From: a virus
Length of the DNA: 43,713 nucleotides
Direction: 5' to 3' (one strand)
IMG/VR virus record: IMGVR_UViG_3300044712_000819
Coordinates: 1-43,713 of that record
Shown: one piece after another, positions 1-7,221 of the stretch
Layout: every line of letters begins with the position of its first letter
Numbering within the stretch: the stretch's first letter is position 1
Position numbers and translations under genes: made by a program
The notes under the pieces: model-generated
Seen by the model: only the letters and a program-made list of their open reading frames with translations
Databases searched by the model: none
What the model was told of the DNA's origin: nothing

Positions 1-288
1 CTAAACACAAGTTAAAAGATGAAAAAATTTATGATAATATAGAAGCTAAACACAAGTTAAAAGATGAAAAAATTTATGATAATATAGAAGCTAAACACAA
101 GTTAAAAGATGAAAAAATTTATGATAATATAGAAGCTAAACACAAGTTAAAAGATGAAAAAATTTATGATAACATTGAAGCTAAACATAAATTAAAAGAT
201 GAAAAAATTTATGATAACATTGAAGCTAAACATAAATTAAAAGATGAAAAAATTTATGATAATATAGAAGCTAAACATAAGTTAAAAG
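1..288 (+). repeat. 45-bp direct tandem repeat inside a coding region
   Basis: Six complete 45-bp units begin at 1, 46, 91, 136, 181 and 226, and a seventh partial unit starts at 271. The first three are identical. Later ones differ at a few synonymous sites (AACATT for AATATA, CATAAATTA for CACAAGTTA), forming two sub-types. The unit is a multiple of three, so copy number can change without breaking the frame. The sequence identity points to recent expansion; the array may continue to the left. Confidence 0.95.
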
Positions 289-557
289 ATGATACTTTAT
301 ATTTGAATAAAGATAAAAATAATTTGCTTGTTGGGGAATCACTTTTTTCAAATATTGAAAATAAAAAAAAGGTAGAAAATATAACATTATTTGATAATAT
401 AAATGGTAAGAATAAACGACTAAATGGTGAATCTATGTATACTAATACCATTCATGAAAATTCACTTAAAAATGAACAAATGTATGTGAATAAAGATGAT
501 ATTAATAATGTAATTGAACCAAAGATTTTATTTTCAAATAAAAATAATTCAAAATAA
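1..557 (+). CDS. C-terminal part of a 15-residue-repeat protein (5' end outside window)
   Basis: The frame is open from the left edge (first full codon at base 3) to TAA at 555-557, so about 184 residues are visible and the start lies upstream. The first 96 residues are near-perfect copies of a 15-residue unit, KLKDEKIYDNIEAKH. The rest continues the same period in degenerate form, with a core of hydrophobic-(Y/F)-x-N (for example LYLN, LFSN, LFDN, MYTN, MYVN, LFSN). The units are rich in Lys, Asp and Asn and could form a rod or coiled structure, but I do not recognise the family. The stop overlaps the amidase ATG by one base (TAATG), so the two are probably translated together. A tail or virion-associated fibrous protein is a guess from position only. 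Confidence 0.75.
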   Translation, partial: KHKLKDEKIYDNIEAKHKLKDEKIYDNIEAKHKLKDEKIYDNIEAKHKLKDEKIYDNIEAKHKLKDEKIYDNIEAKHKLKDEKIYDNIEAKHKLKDDTLYLNKDKNNLLVGESLFSNIENKKKVENITLFDNINGKNKRLNGESMYTNTIHENSLKNEQMYVNKDDINNVIEPKILFSNKNNSK

Positions 558-1384
558 TGATAATAAAAGATATATTTTTAGATTTAGATGAATATTTTCA
601 AGAAGATATTAAAAAAACTACAATTTATTTACATCATACTGCCGGTTCGCACCGACCTGATTGGGTAGCCCAAGGTTGGAATAAAGATCAATATGCTGAT
701 GGTTCAACTAAAAAAATTGCAACAGCATTTGTTGTTGGTGGTAAAAGTACAAGAAATAATGATGTTGCGTGGGATGGTGTTGTTGTTAGATGTTTTCCAG
801 AAACAAAATGGGCTTGGCATTTGGGTGCAAATAATACAAATGGTGCGTTTGATAAAAGTTCAATTGGTATTGAAATATGTAATTATGGAGAATTAACTAA
901 ATCAAAAACAGGTCAATATATGACCTACGTCAATACCCCTGTTCCAGAAGATCAAGTAGTTGTATTATCAAATCCTTTCAGAGAATATAAATATTATCAT
1001 AAATATACAGATAAACAATTAGAAAGTTTGAAATTATTATTAATACAATTAGGCACAAAATATTCCATTAATCTTAAAATGGGTTTACAAGAATGGATTA
1101 ATAAAGAAACATTAGTTATGCCAAAAAATTTATCTGTTTTAGCTCAACAAAAATGGTTGAATAAAAATGGTTTTGTTGGTAAAAATGGCAAAAAACTGGA
1201 TGAAGATGGTGGTTGGGGTGAAAATACTGCATGGGCTGTTCAATCTGTTGGAAAAACTGCATTTGAATATAATCCATTAACGATGATTGGTTATCCAGGG
1301 ATTTGGACACATACTAATATTAGAATAGACAAAAATGATTGTTCCCCACAACCAAATTTAATTTCAATGTTAAAAACATTATGA
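557..1384 (+). CDS. N-acetylmuramoyl-L-alanine amidase (endolysin)
   Basis: A 275-residue protein of the amidase_2/PGRP fold, which cuts the bond between muramic acid and the stem peptide of peptidoglycan. Visible landmarks are TIYLHHTAG near residue 25 (first zinc histidine), KWAWHLGA near residue 85, SIGIEICNYGE near residue 105, and the C-terminal THTNIRIDKNDCSPQP, which supplies the last histidine and the Cys/Asp zinc ligand. There is no signal peptide, so it would need a holin, or act as a virion- or lysis-associated enzyme. The start is the ATG overlapping the previous stop. The next gene overlaps by ATGA, so this is one operon ending at the terminator at 1782-1811. Confidence 0.88.
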   Translation: MIIKDIFLDLDEYFQEDIKKTTIYLHHTAGSHRPDWVAQGWNKDQYADGSTKKIATAFVVGGKSTRNNDVAWDGVVVRCFPETKWAWHLGANNTNGAFDKSSIGIEICNYGELTKSKTGQYMTYVNTPVPEDQVVVLSNPFREYKYYHKYTDKQLESLKLLLIQLGTKYSINLKMGLQEWINKETLVMPKNLSVLAQQKWLNKNGFVGKNGKKLDEDGGWGENTAWAVQSVGKTAFEYNPLTMIGYPGIWTHTNIRIDKNDCSPQPNLISMLKTL

Positions 1385-1782
1385 AATATATTTTTACTGA
1401 TATTGATGGTGTTTTAAACCCTAAATTTCAAAAAGTTTGGGATCGTAGATGTATCTATGTTTATAATAAAATATGTCACGATTTCGATTTAAAACCTATT
1501 ATAACATCGACATGGCGTATAAGATATTCTATACAAGAATTACAAGAAATTTTTTATAAACAAGGAATCACAGTTAAAATATTTGATTATACACCTGTTC
1601 TTATGGATCATAGGGGATTAGAAATAGATCAATGGTTGATGGAAAACAGTTGGGAAAAATACGTGATAATTGATGATAGTGTAGATCAAATTATACCATA
1701 TGTCAATAATGTTATTTCTTGTAAAGGTTGGATAGGATTAACAGATGAACATTATGATAAAATCAAAAGTATATTAAAATAA
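1381..1782 (+). CDS. HAD-superfamily hydrolase
   Basis: A 133-residue small HAD domain. The N-terminal MKYIFTDIDGVLNP is motif I (nucleophile DxD), STWR is the motif II Ser/Thr region, and YVIIDDS near the C-terminus is the acidic motif IV. The layout resembles the HAD domains of phage and RNA-repair type proteins (HAD_SAK_2 group). It probably removes phosphate from a small or nucleic-acid substrate; the substrate is unknown. I chose the ATG at 1381, which overlaps the amidase stop as ATGA. An in-frame start 42 bases upstream would put 14 unrelated residues before motif I. Confidence 0.8.
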   Translation: MKYIFTDIDGVLNPKFQKVWDRRCIYVYNKICHDFDLKPIITSTWRIRYSIQELQEIFYKQGITVKIFDYTPVLMDHRGLEIDQWLMENSWEKYVIIDDSVDQIIPYVNNVISCKGWIGLTDEHYDKIKSILK

Positions 1783-1811
1783 AAAAAGAAGAACTTAGTT
1801 CTTCTTTTTTT
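1782..1811. terminator. Bidirectional terminator between convergent operons
   Basis: A stem of about 12 bp (AAAAAGAAGAAC / GTTCTTCTTTTT) with a TTA loop has an A run on one side and a T run on the other, directly after the HAD stop and before the stop of the minus-strand Nudix gene. Both strands end in a T run after the stem, so it can terminate both transcripts. Confidence 0.85.
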
Positions 1812-1812
1812 A

Positions 1813-2460
1813 TTAAAAATTTACTTGTTTGATAATTTCTTTGTGATGTGAAAATGCTAAATTGTTAGTTGATCTACTTAATAGAACCCATTTTCCGTTT
1901 ATTGCATCATCAGCATATTTTAATTCTGCTGATTTTTTCATTTGAATAATAAATGGGAAGGTAAAAAAGTTTATTTCTCTTGGATCATTAGCCCTGATCA
2001 TATTCATGGGTGTGATACTTTTTATGTCTTCCTGTTTGGCTAAAGTTTCTTCAATTAATTCTCTTACAACTGCTTGTTGTGGGGTTTCACCTAGATCAAT
2101 AAATCCACCTGGTAATGCCCAACCACGACCATCTTTTCGTTCAATTAGATAAACCCGACCTTCTTTTAATGCCACAGCATCAACAGCGAAATTTGCTGCA
2201 TAAATTATAGTGTTTCCATCCAATTCGAAGTATTTTGTAATTGGGTGTCCAGCATTCACGAAATTAGCAAAATTATCATTAATTATTGATATTTTGTTTT
2301 CCTGTTCTTTTGGTAAGTATAATTCAACATTATTACTTGTTAAGTAAATCCAATTGCCTTCAGTATCTTTATTGATTGCTGTAATAGTTACTAATTTAGA
2401 TAAATCAAAATTGTTTATTGATTCGTTAATAGTTTTAAATGTATTATAATCTTTTATCAT
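1813..2460 (-). CDS. Nudix hydrolase with N-terminal capsid-targeting-like tag
   Basis: A 215-residue protein. Residues 1-14, MIKDYNTFKTINES, resemble the T4 capsid-targeting peptide with an (I)-N-E cleavage site, as in seven other proteins in this window. The Nudix domain follows a beta-rich N-terminal section. The box is G119-x5-E125-x7-R133-E-L-I-E-E138, with the usual final glycine replaced. The region around residues 89-118 (AVDAVAL, RKDGRGWALPGG) resembles ADP-ribose/NAD(H) pyrophosphatase-type Nudix enzymes. Inference: a nucleotide-diphosphate hydrolase (ADP-ribose, NAD or capped RNA) packaged in the head and delivered at infection. It is the last gene of the minus-strand operon and ends at the shared terminator. 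Confidence 0.85.
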   Translation of the reverse strand: MIKDYNTFKTINESINNFDLSKLVTITAINKDTEGNWIYLTSNNVELYLPKEQENKISIINDNFANFVNAGHPITKYFELDGNTIIYAANFAVDAVALKEGRVYLIERKDGRGWALPGGFIDLGETPQQAVVRELIEETLAKQEDIKSITPMNMIRANDPREINFFTFPFIIQMKKSAELKYADDAINGKWVLLSRSTNNLAFSHHKEIIKQVNF

Positions 2461-2465
2461 ATTGA

Positions 2466-2657
2466 TTAAAATTTTTTAGTAAAACGTTTTTCGTTGTTTA
2501 CTTTTATTGTTGTTTCGTCGTTTACGATTTGTAACCAACGATTTAGAATTTCGATATCTTCATTAGATAACTTTTCTTCAAATATCTTATGTAACTGTAA
2601 TGTAAACCCACAATTACGTGTTACTTTTATCATTTGTGGTAAAATATTATTTGCCAT
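2466..2657 (-). CDS. Small hypothetical protein
   Basis: A 63-residue basic protein, start MANNILPQMIKVTRN. It has a mid-protein segment predicted helical by eye (IFEEKLSNEDIEILNRWLQIV) and no motif I recognise. It sits 5 bases upstream of the Nudix gene on the same strand. The upstream gap (2658-2711) holds TTTAATATATATGT on the minus strand, similar to the TATATA-type promoter motif seen elsewhere in the window, so this may begin its own late transcript. Confidence 0.55.
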   Translation of the reverse strand: MANNILPQMIKVTRNCGFTLQLHKIFEEKLSNEDIEILNRWLQIVNDETTIKVNNEKRFTKKF

Positions 2658-2711
2658 AATTTGTTTTACATATATATTAAATAACGCATGAACATTAATG
2701 CAATGTCCATG

Positions 2712-2867
2712 CTATCTTTTATCTGAATTTTCACCCAATTTGCTTATGAATTCTAAAACACCAATAAGTTCATTTTTAGAAAAATCTGTTAATGTTAGTT
2801 TTTCAATAATTTTGAATCTTAATAATTCTTTCGAATTATTTTTGTGTTTTTTAATAAATTCTTCCAT
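2712..2867 (-). CDS. Small hypothetical protein, 51 residues
   Basis: The frame runs from ATG at 2865-2867 to TAG at 2712-2714. The product starts MEEFIKKHKNNSKELLRF and is charged and helical (KLTLTDFSKNELIGVLEFISKL). It lies three bases after the stop of the next upstream gene on the same strand, as expected of an operon member. No family is recognised. It is shorter than usual gene-calling cut-offs, so it could be missed. Confidence 0.55.
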   Translation of the reverse strand: MEEFIKKHKNNSKELLRFKIIEKLTLTDFSKNELIGVLEFISKLGENSDKR

Positions 2868-2870
2868 AAC

Positions 2871-3293
2871 TTAATATTTCATAAATTCATTTAAATCGAA
2901 GCAAACAAGTTCACCATTTTTATTCCATCCGACTTCTTTACGACAAGCATTAGCAAATAACATTTGTGGTATTGTTAAGTTTCTGTTATCGAATTTTATT
3001 GGATTACAAAATTCTTGTTCAATAATTTCACCATTGTGGGTTAATTCAGTTTTTGCCATTTTTTTTCGGTTTTCGTCACTAACATTTTCATAGATATCTA
3101 TCTCTTCACGGTTATAATCAAAATGATCTTTTTCAATCAAAATTTTTATAACCTTTGTTTTATCAGCATTAGCGAAAACATAACGAGTTAAGCCATTATC
3201 AAAAAATGTGTAAGCTTCACCCTTATATAGGATAACGTGTTCGGTTATTGACTGTTCACGTTTTTCAAATTGTATAATTTGTTCTATATTCAT
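2871..3293 (-). CDS. Hypothetical protein with a possible degenerate kinase N-lobe
   Basis: A 140-residue protein. The segment DNGLTRYVFANADKTKVIKI followed by a glutamate-containing helix (REEIDIYENVSDENRKKMA) resembles the glycine-loop, VIK lysine and alpha-C glutamate of protein-kinase-fold proteins found in many phages, but no catalytic loop (HxD) or DFG is present at this length. It may therefore be a truncated or pseudokinase-like domain; this is a weak call. The ATG overlaps the stop of the upstream gene by four bases. Confidence 0.55.
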   Translation of the reverse strand: MNIEQIIQFEKREQSITEHVILYKGEAYTFFDNGLTRYVFANADKTKVIKILIEKDHFDYNREEIDIYENVSDENRKKMAKTELTHNGEIIEQEFCNPIKFDNRNLTIPQMLFANACRKEVGWNKNGELVCFDLNEFMKY

Positions 3294-3979
3294 ATCTTTG
3301 CTGTTTTGCCTTGATTAATAACATCTAAACAATGTTGGCAAGTTATTTTTTCGGTTGAATTTAATTCAACATCGTGTGTATAATCACCACCAATTAAAAT
3401 GCCACATAATGTGTAATTATCATTAAGTGTTGTAATAACATGAACATCAGAATTAGTATCATCATCAAACCTAAATTTAACTTTTGTTGGATCAATTAAT
3501 TTAGTTTTTCTTGATGTTTTTTTCTGAATTATTTTTTTCTGAATTATATCAGATTTAACGGATTCAATAGAATCAATAGATTTGTTTAATTTTTCTATTT
3601 TTAATTCATTAATAGCTATTTCTTCACCACGTTTAGCAATATCTATTTCACATTTTGCTAATTTAAGTTCAATAGTTGATACCCTAAATCTATTATATGC
3701 TAGGTTTAGAAATCCTGCTTTTATAAGATCAATCATTTGTCTTTCCGAATTAGTTGATCTAGTAAAATATTGGGCAGTTTTATCAAGCATACAATTAACA
3801 TATGCTGTTGTTAATGAATTATCTGAAAGAAATTTTTGAATTATTTCCCCAATTTTATTGTCAGTTGCAGATTGTTCATAAACAAACGAATCAATAATTT
3901 TAATCATTGTTTCATTATCAAAATCTTTAAAGTATTCGATTAAGATTTTCTGAATTTGAATGTCTTGTGATTCTGTCAT
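3290..3979 (-). CDS. Hypothetical protein with coiled coil and C-terminal Cys-pair domain
   Basis: A 229-residue protein. The N-terminal half is helical; residues about 100-150 form a charged coiled coil (heptads around KRGEEIAINELKIEKLNKS). The C-terminal 55 residues hold a small domain seen in many phage proteins, with the pattern HVIT...TLCG...ITCQHC, likely a zinc-binding mini-domain (one Cys, one His, then CxxC). No function is known to me. It is the first gene after the strong host-type promoter at 4002-4032. Confidence 0.65.
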   Translation of the reverse strand: MTESQDIQIQKILIEYFKDFDNETMIKIIDSFVYEQSATDNKIGEIIQKFLSDNSLTTAYVNCMLDKTAQYFTRSTNSERQMIDLIKAGFLNLAYNRFRVSTIELKLAKCEIDIAKRGEEIAINELKIEKLNKSIDSIESVKSDIIQKKIIQKKTSRKTKLIDPTKVKFRFDDDTNSDVHVITTLNDNYTLCGILIGGDYTHDVELNSTEKITCQHCLDVINQGKTAKI

Positions 3980-4001
3980 AATTGTTGTTTTAATTATTGC
4001 A

Positions 4002-4032
4002 CAAAGATAACTATTATTTTTCAGAAAAACAA
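4002..4032 (-). promoter_or_regulatory. Bacteroidetes-type promoter
   Basis: Read on the minus strand: TTG (4032-4030), a 20-nt spacer, then TATCTTTG (4009-4002), matching the Bacteroidetes consensus TTG/TTTG - N19-21 - TAnnTTTG. The ATG of the downstream gene is about 25 nt further on (3979), which suits a start just after the -7 box. The same two boxes with the same 20-nt spacing recur at 7188-7218. Confidence 0.75.
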
Positions 4033-4038
4033 GTATAA

Positions 4039-4422
4039 TTATAGTAATTTATATTTTTTTCTATCTTTGGATATACCATTAACTATAACATCATTTACAC
4101 AAGAAATATTCCCCCAATAAACAATACCGTGGGATCGACCATAAGTTTTATTATCAATTATATCTGTGGTTAATTCTTCACAATGGCTTTCACATAAACT
4201 ATAAACTAATAGTATATAATACCAACCATGATACCAATGTTTGTGTACAGACTGAATAGTATATTCAGTTTTATTTTTCAAAAGCTTTTTACCTTCTAAT
4301 TCGTGATTAAAAATCTTACCATTTTCTGGATATAAATCTTCGAATAATGGTAAACCTAAACGTTTACGTTCATTAAGAATTTTTAAATATAGCTTTTCGT
4401 TAAATATTATATTTTCTATCAT
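4039..4422 (-). CDS. Hypothetical protein
   Basis: A 127-residue protein, start MIENIIFNEKLYLKIL. It contains an aromatic- and histidine-rich centre (SVHKHWYHGWYYILLVYS) and a Cys/His cluster (CESHCEEL), but no family I recognise. The ATG overlaps the stop of the upstream lipoprotein gene (ATGA type), so the two are co-translated. The region reads like other accessory small proteins of this operon. Confidence 0.6.
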   Translation of the reverse strand: MIENIIFNEKLYLKILNERKRLGLPLFEDLYPENGKIFNHELEGKKLLKNKTEYTIQSVHKHWYHGWYYILLVYSLCESHCEELTTDIIDNKTYGRSHGIVYWGNISCVNDVIVNGISKDRKKYKLL

Positions 4423-4862
4423 TTGTTAATATATTTCATAGCTTCTTTCCATTCATTGAATTCTGCAACAGTCATTTTCTTTATTTCTTCTGGTGTAATA
4501 TTAGAATATTTCCAAGCAACAAATTGGGCATCAGTCATTTTCGATAAGTCGTTTGGTAATACTATATTGTTATAATATTTAGAATTATCTATCAATTCAT
4601 TACTTTTAGTGATGATATAATTCAATTTTTTCCTTTCGGATGAAAATGTTTTAAATATTTTAAGATTTTTTTCTGAAATTTTTAAAGTTACATCATTCAT
4701 TGAATCTTGAAGTGAATTGAATTCTTCAAAATAGTAAATATTTGCATTATATTTTTTAGCTTCATTAAAAACTTTTACTGCTTTATCAAATTCAATTTTA
4801 GGTTCTTTTGAACAACTTGATAAAATTATAAGAAAGATTAATAGTAATAATAAATTTTTCAT
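4419..4862 (-). CDS. Predicted outer-envelope lipoprotein
   Basis: A 147-residue protein. The start at 4862 gives MKNLLLLLIFLIILSSCSKE, a lipoprotein signal peptide with the lipobox LSSC, so the mature protein would start at a lipidated cysteine. An in-frame ATG seven codons upstream (4883) falls inside the TATATTTG promoter box and is rejected. The body is helical and lysine-rich; near the C-terminus there are two similar MT(D/V)A(Q/E)F-x-(A/E)WK motifs. Phage lipoproteins often block superinfection or protect the envelope; that role is inference only. Confidence 0.75.
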   Translation of the reverse strand: MKNLLLLLIFLIILSSCSKEPKIEFDKAVKVFNEAKKYNANIYYFEEFNSLQDSMNDVTLKISEKNLKIFKTFSSERKKLNYIITKSNELIDNSKYYNNIVLPNDLSKMTDAQFVAWKYSNITPEEIKKMTVAEFNEWKEAMKYINK

Positions 4863-4880
4863 AAAGTTATAAATTAATTG

Positions 4881-4888
4881 CAAATATA
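4881..4888 (-). promoter_or_regulatory. Candidate -7 box for the lipoprotein gene
   Basis: The minus strand reads TATATTTG (TAnnTTTG) about 19 nt upstream of the chosen ATG at 4862. I do not see a good TTTG at the expected distance, so the promoter is weaker evidence than the one at 4002-4032, but it supports the shorter start of the lipoprotein. Confidence 0.5.
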
Positions 4889-4905
4889 ATAAATAATTTT
4901 GGATA

Positions 4906-5889
4906 TCACACTAAATATTTATCAACTTTTCCATATTGTTCTAACAATCTTATTGAAGAACTACTGATGTGATCAAATTGTTTATCTCCAAATATTGATA
5001 TTACTTTGATATTTGGCTTAAAGTCTTGTAAAAAATGGTATTGATTCATTTCATATTCAAGATCATATCCATTTCTCAACCCACGAATTACTGTCATATC
5101 ATATTCTTTGGAATCAAGATAATCTGGCAATAAACCAGTATAATAATCAACTTGATGATATTTCAAACAGTCAGGTATGGGTCTAAAATCATTATTTTTT
5201 GATGGATTAATTCCCCTTGCAACAATAACTTTATCAAAAATTTGTTCAGCTTTTTTACGAATGTTGTCATGTCCGATATGGTAGGGGTTGAACGAACCAG
5301 GATAAACCCCAATATTTGGTTTAAAATTATATACAGCTTTAATCCAATCTTCTTTAACGTGAAATTTTTCTAAAACTTTTCGTCTTTCTTCTTTGTAAAT
5401 TGAATAATCTACAAATTGATATTCTTTAAAAACATTATATGCATTTTCGTAGAAAACATCAAAATCATCATATAAATTATATAAATCAAGCATACACAAA
5501 GTTTTTCCCAATTCACTTGTTGGTTCGTGATCATGTGTGGTATCTAAAATTGCATCATAAACACTATCATTTCTAATCAAACTGTAGAAAAATATAGCAG
5601 AATTTAATTCATTATCTTTGACTAAAGGATCATATATGATATCATGAAATATGATTGCAAGAACTAATTCATCAGTCAATTCGATACCAAGTTTTTTCGC
5701 AATTTTAAACATATATACAATATGACTTTCCCAATTATGATAAAATCTATGTGGTTCATTAAGTCTATTAAATATATCATTTATTATTTCACCACTACAA
5801 TATTTAGATATAACTTTAATTGCCAATTCTAACGTATCTCGATTTTTCCCCAAAAGTCCCTTCCAACCACCTTTGTATTGTGTCTTCAT
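4906..5889 (-). CDS. HD-domain / phosphopantetheine adenylyltransferase-like fusion
   Basis: A 327-residue two-domain protein. Residues about 40-180 are an HD metal-dependent phosphohydrolase domain: EPHRFYHNWESH (H47, H51, H56), FHD at 81-83, DNELNSA, and THDHEP near 120. Residues about 191-327 are a nucleotidyltransferase of the HxGH class: GVYPGSFNPYHIGH, then VIRGLRNGYDLEYE, then ISSSSIRLLEQYG. The middle motif is diagnostic of CoaD (pantetheine-phosphate adenylyltransferase) rather than NMN or heptose nucleotidyltransferases. The CoaD part is slightly short (about 137 versus about 160 residues). Inference: coenzyme A or related dinucleotide metabolism, with the HD domain removing a competing or regulatory nucleotide. 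Confidence 0.85.
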   Translation of the reverse strand: MKTQYKGGWKGLLGKNRDTLELAIKVISKYCSGEIINDIFNRLNEPHRFYHNWESHIVYMFKIAKKLGIELTDELVLAIIFHDIIYDPLVKDNELNSAIFFYSLIRNDSVYDAILDTTHDHEPTSELGKTLCMLDLYNLYDDFDVFYENAYNVFKEYQFVDYSIYKEERRKVLEKFHVKEDWIKAVYNFKPNIGVYPGSFNPYHIGHDNIRKKAEQIFDKVIVARGINPSKNNDFRPIPDCLKYHQVDYYTGLLPDYLDSKEYDMTVIRGLRNGYDLEYEMNQYHFLQDFKPNIKVISIFGDKQFDHISSSSIRLLEQYGKVDKYLV

Positions 5890-5890
5890 A

Positions 5891-6139
5891 TTAAATTTCT
5901 TCTAATTGTTCATATTTTAATTTTTTTCGCCATTTTTCGTATCTTATTTTTTGTTTAATAAGTTCAGCGATAATTGCCTTTGTTTTAATAACATTTTCTT
6001 TATAAAAAGAACCACAATCTTCATAACAACCTAATTCTTTTTCTTCCTTTTCTTCCCGTTCCAATTGTAATTGTAATTCTTTTATTCTGTTGATAGTGTC
6101 TTTAATTATTTTGGTTAATAATTCATCTACTTCTGCCAT
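5891..6139 (-). CDS. Small coiled-coil protein
   Basis: An 82-residue, highly charged helical protein starting MAEVDELLTKIIKDT. The Glu/Lys heptads (LQLQLEREEKEEKE) are interrupted by CYEDCGSFYK, where two cysteines could form a disulfide or bind metal. It lies one base from each neighbour in the operon (HD/CoaD fusion downstream, ClpX-like ATPase upstream). It might be an adaptor for the ATPase, but nothing in the sequence proves this. Confidence 0.6.
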   Translation of the reverse strand: MAEVDELLTKIIKDTINRIKELQLQLEREEKEEKELGCYEDCGSFYKENVIKTKAIIAELIKQKIRYEKWRKKLKYEQLEEI

Positions 6140-6140
6140 A

Positions 6141-6968
6141 TTAATTTAATGTTAATTGTGTTTGAAATGTTACTTTTTTTGCATCATCATCTTTAAATCC
6201 ACCTTTAATAAAATATTGATGAATCAAAGTTGTTATCATCCTAGCACCTAATGTATTATTTTCAAAATTTTCTGCTATTTTAGTTTTTATCGCACCTTTA
6301 ACGGTTTCTAATTTAACTTCTTTAAATAGCAATAAATATTTATCTAAAAGTTCATTGGTATCTAAAATTAGATAAAGATCATCAAGCGTCAATCTTTGGG
6401 TATTAAATACCAATCCGACACGACCAAGAAATTCGGTTTTTAATCCTAATTCACGTAATCGGTCTAATGTGATATTATCTTCACCATTAAATGCTCCTGC
6501 AAATATAAATAAAACATTTTTTATTGATATATTGATATATTTACCATAATCACCAAATATTGCAGTTTCATCGGATTCTAATATTTTTAAAAATTCATTT
6601 TGAACACCATTTGTTGATTCGTGTGCTAAATCAGAATTACAATTTCCAGAAACAAATAGCTTATCGTACTCATCTACAAAACAAACTGTTGGTTTACCAC
6701 TAGTTCTACTTAATGGTGTTAATGCTTTTGATACACTATTGCCGGATATTCCTTCTTTTGTTAATTGTGCAGCATTTATTTCAACGTAAGGTAAATTTAA
6801 ACTGTCACATAATGAAGCAATTGTAAATGATTTCCCTGAACCAGATGGACCAGTTAATATAAAATGTGGTCTTATTTCTGAATTACTTGCTTTAAAAATT
6901 TTAAAAATTTTACTTATTTCTTTTGTTAATTGGGATTGACCCACAATTTTTGGATTTATTTCTGCCAT
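6141..6968 (-). CDS. ClpX-like AAA+ ATPase
   Basis: A 275-residue single AAA+ module. The Walker A is TGPSGSGKS (G40-S47), the Walker B VCFVDEYDK, followed by a LKILESDE helix. The segment LKTEFLGRVGLVFNTQRLT corresponds to the ClpX/HslU EFIGR arginine-finger region, and NTLGARMITTLI is the sensor 2 GAR motif. It lacks the ClpX N-terminal zinc domain and is shorter than ClpX (about 420). It probably unfolds or remodels a protein target, alone or with the host ClpP; the obvious partner candidates are its small operon neighbours. Confidence 0.85.
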   Translation of the reverse strand: MAEINPKIVGQSQLTKEISKIFKIFKASNSEIRPHFILTGPSGSGKSFTIASLCDSLNLPYVEINAAQLTKEGISGNSVSKALTPLSRTSGKPTVCFVDEYDKLFVSGNCNSDLAHESTNGVQNEFLKILESDETAIFGDYGKYINISIKNVLFIFAGAFNGEDNITLDRLRELGLKTEFLGRVGLVFNTQRLTLDDLYLILDTNELLDKYLLLFKEVKLETVKGAIKTKIAENFENNTLGARMITTLIHQYFIKGGFKDDDAKKVTFQTQLTLN

Positions 6969-7163
6969 TTATTTTGTTTTTAGTTGACTAACGTATTTAA
7001 GCCTAATTAGGTCATCACTACTAAATCGTTCCTTACATGAAAGACATTTAAAAGGATTTCCATGTGACCAATAATCATAAATTGCTTTTTTCTTTCCACA
7101 TAATGGGCAAATTTGGTATAATAAAACACCACCACCCCAACCACTTCCTTTTGTTCTACTCAT
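6969..7163 (-). CDS. Small zinc-ribbon protein
   Basis: A 64-residue protein with a clear four-cysteine ribbon: CPLCGKKK near residue 19 and CLSCKERF near residue 40, linked by an aromatic stretch (YDYWSHGNPF). The stop abuts the ClpX-like ATG. It is the first gene after the promoter at 7188-7218. It could be an adaptor recruiting substrates to the ATPase, or a nucleic-acid-binding protein; the sequence does not decide. Confidence 0.7.
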   Translation of the reverse strand: MSRTKGSGWGGGVLLYQICPLCGKKKAIYDYWSHGNPFKCLSCKERFSSDDLIRLKYVSQLKTK

Positions 7164-7187
7164 TTTTATAGTTTTCTATTAATTTTC

Positions 7188-7218
7188 CAAAGATATAAAA
7201 ATTAATTAAAAACTACAA
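7188..7218 (-). promoter_or_regulatory. Bacteroidetes-type promoter
   Basis: On the minus strand TTG (7218-7216), a 20-nt spacer and TATCTTTG (7195-7188), identical in both boxes and in spacing to the promoter at 4002-4032. It sits 25 nt from the ATG of the zinc-ribbon gene and probably drives the ClpX-like/HD-CoaD segment early in infection using the host polymerase. Confidence 0.75.
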
Positions 7219-7221
7219 TTT

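Noticed and set aside
1-288. Regularly spaced repeats as a CRISPR array
   Set aside because: The units are contiguous with no unique spacers, are 45 bp and keep an open reading frame; this is a coding tandem repeat.
4906-5889. NMN or heptose adenylyltransferase as the C-terminal domain
   Set aside because: The RGLRN...DLEYE motif is specific to CoaD-type enzymes; it therefore does not supply the missing HldE adenylyltransferase half.
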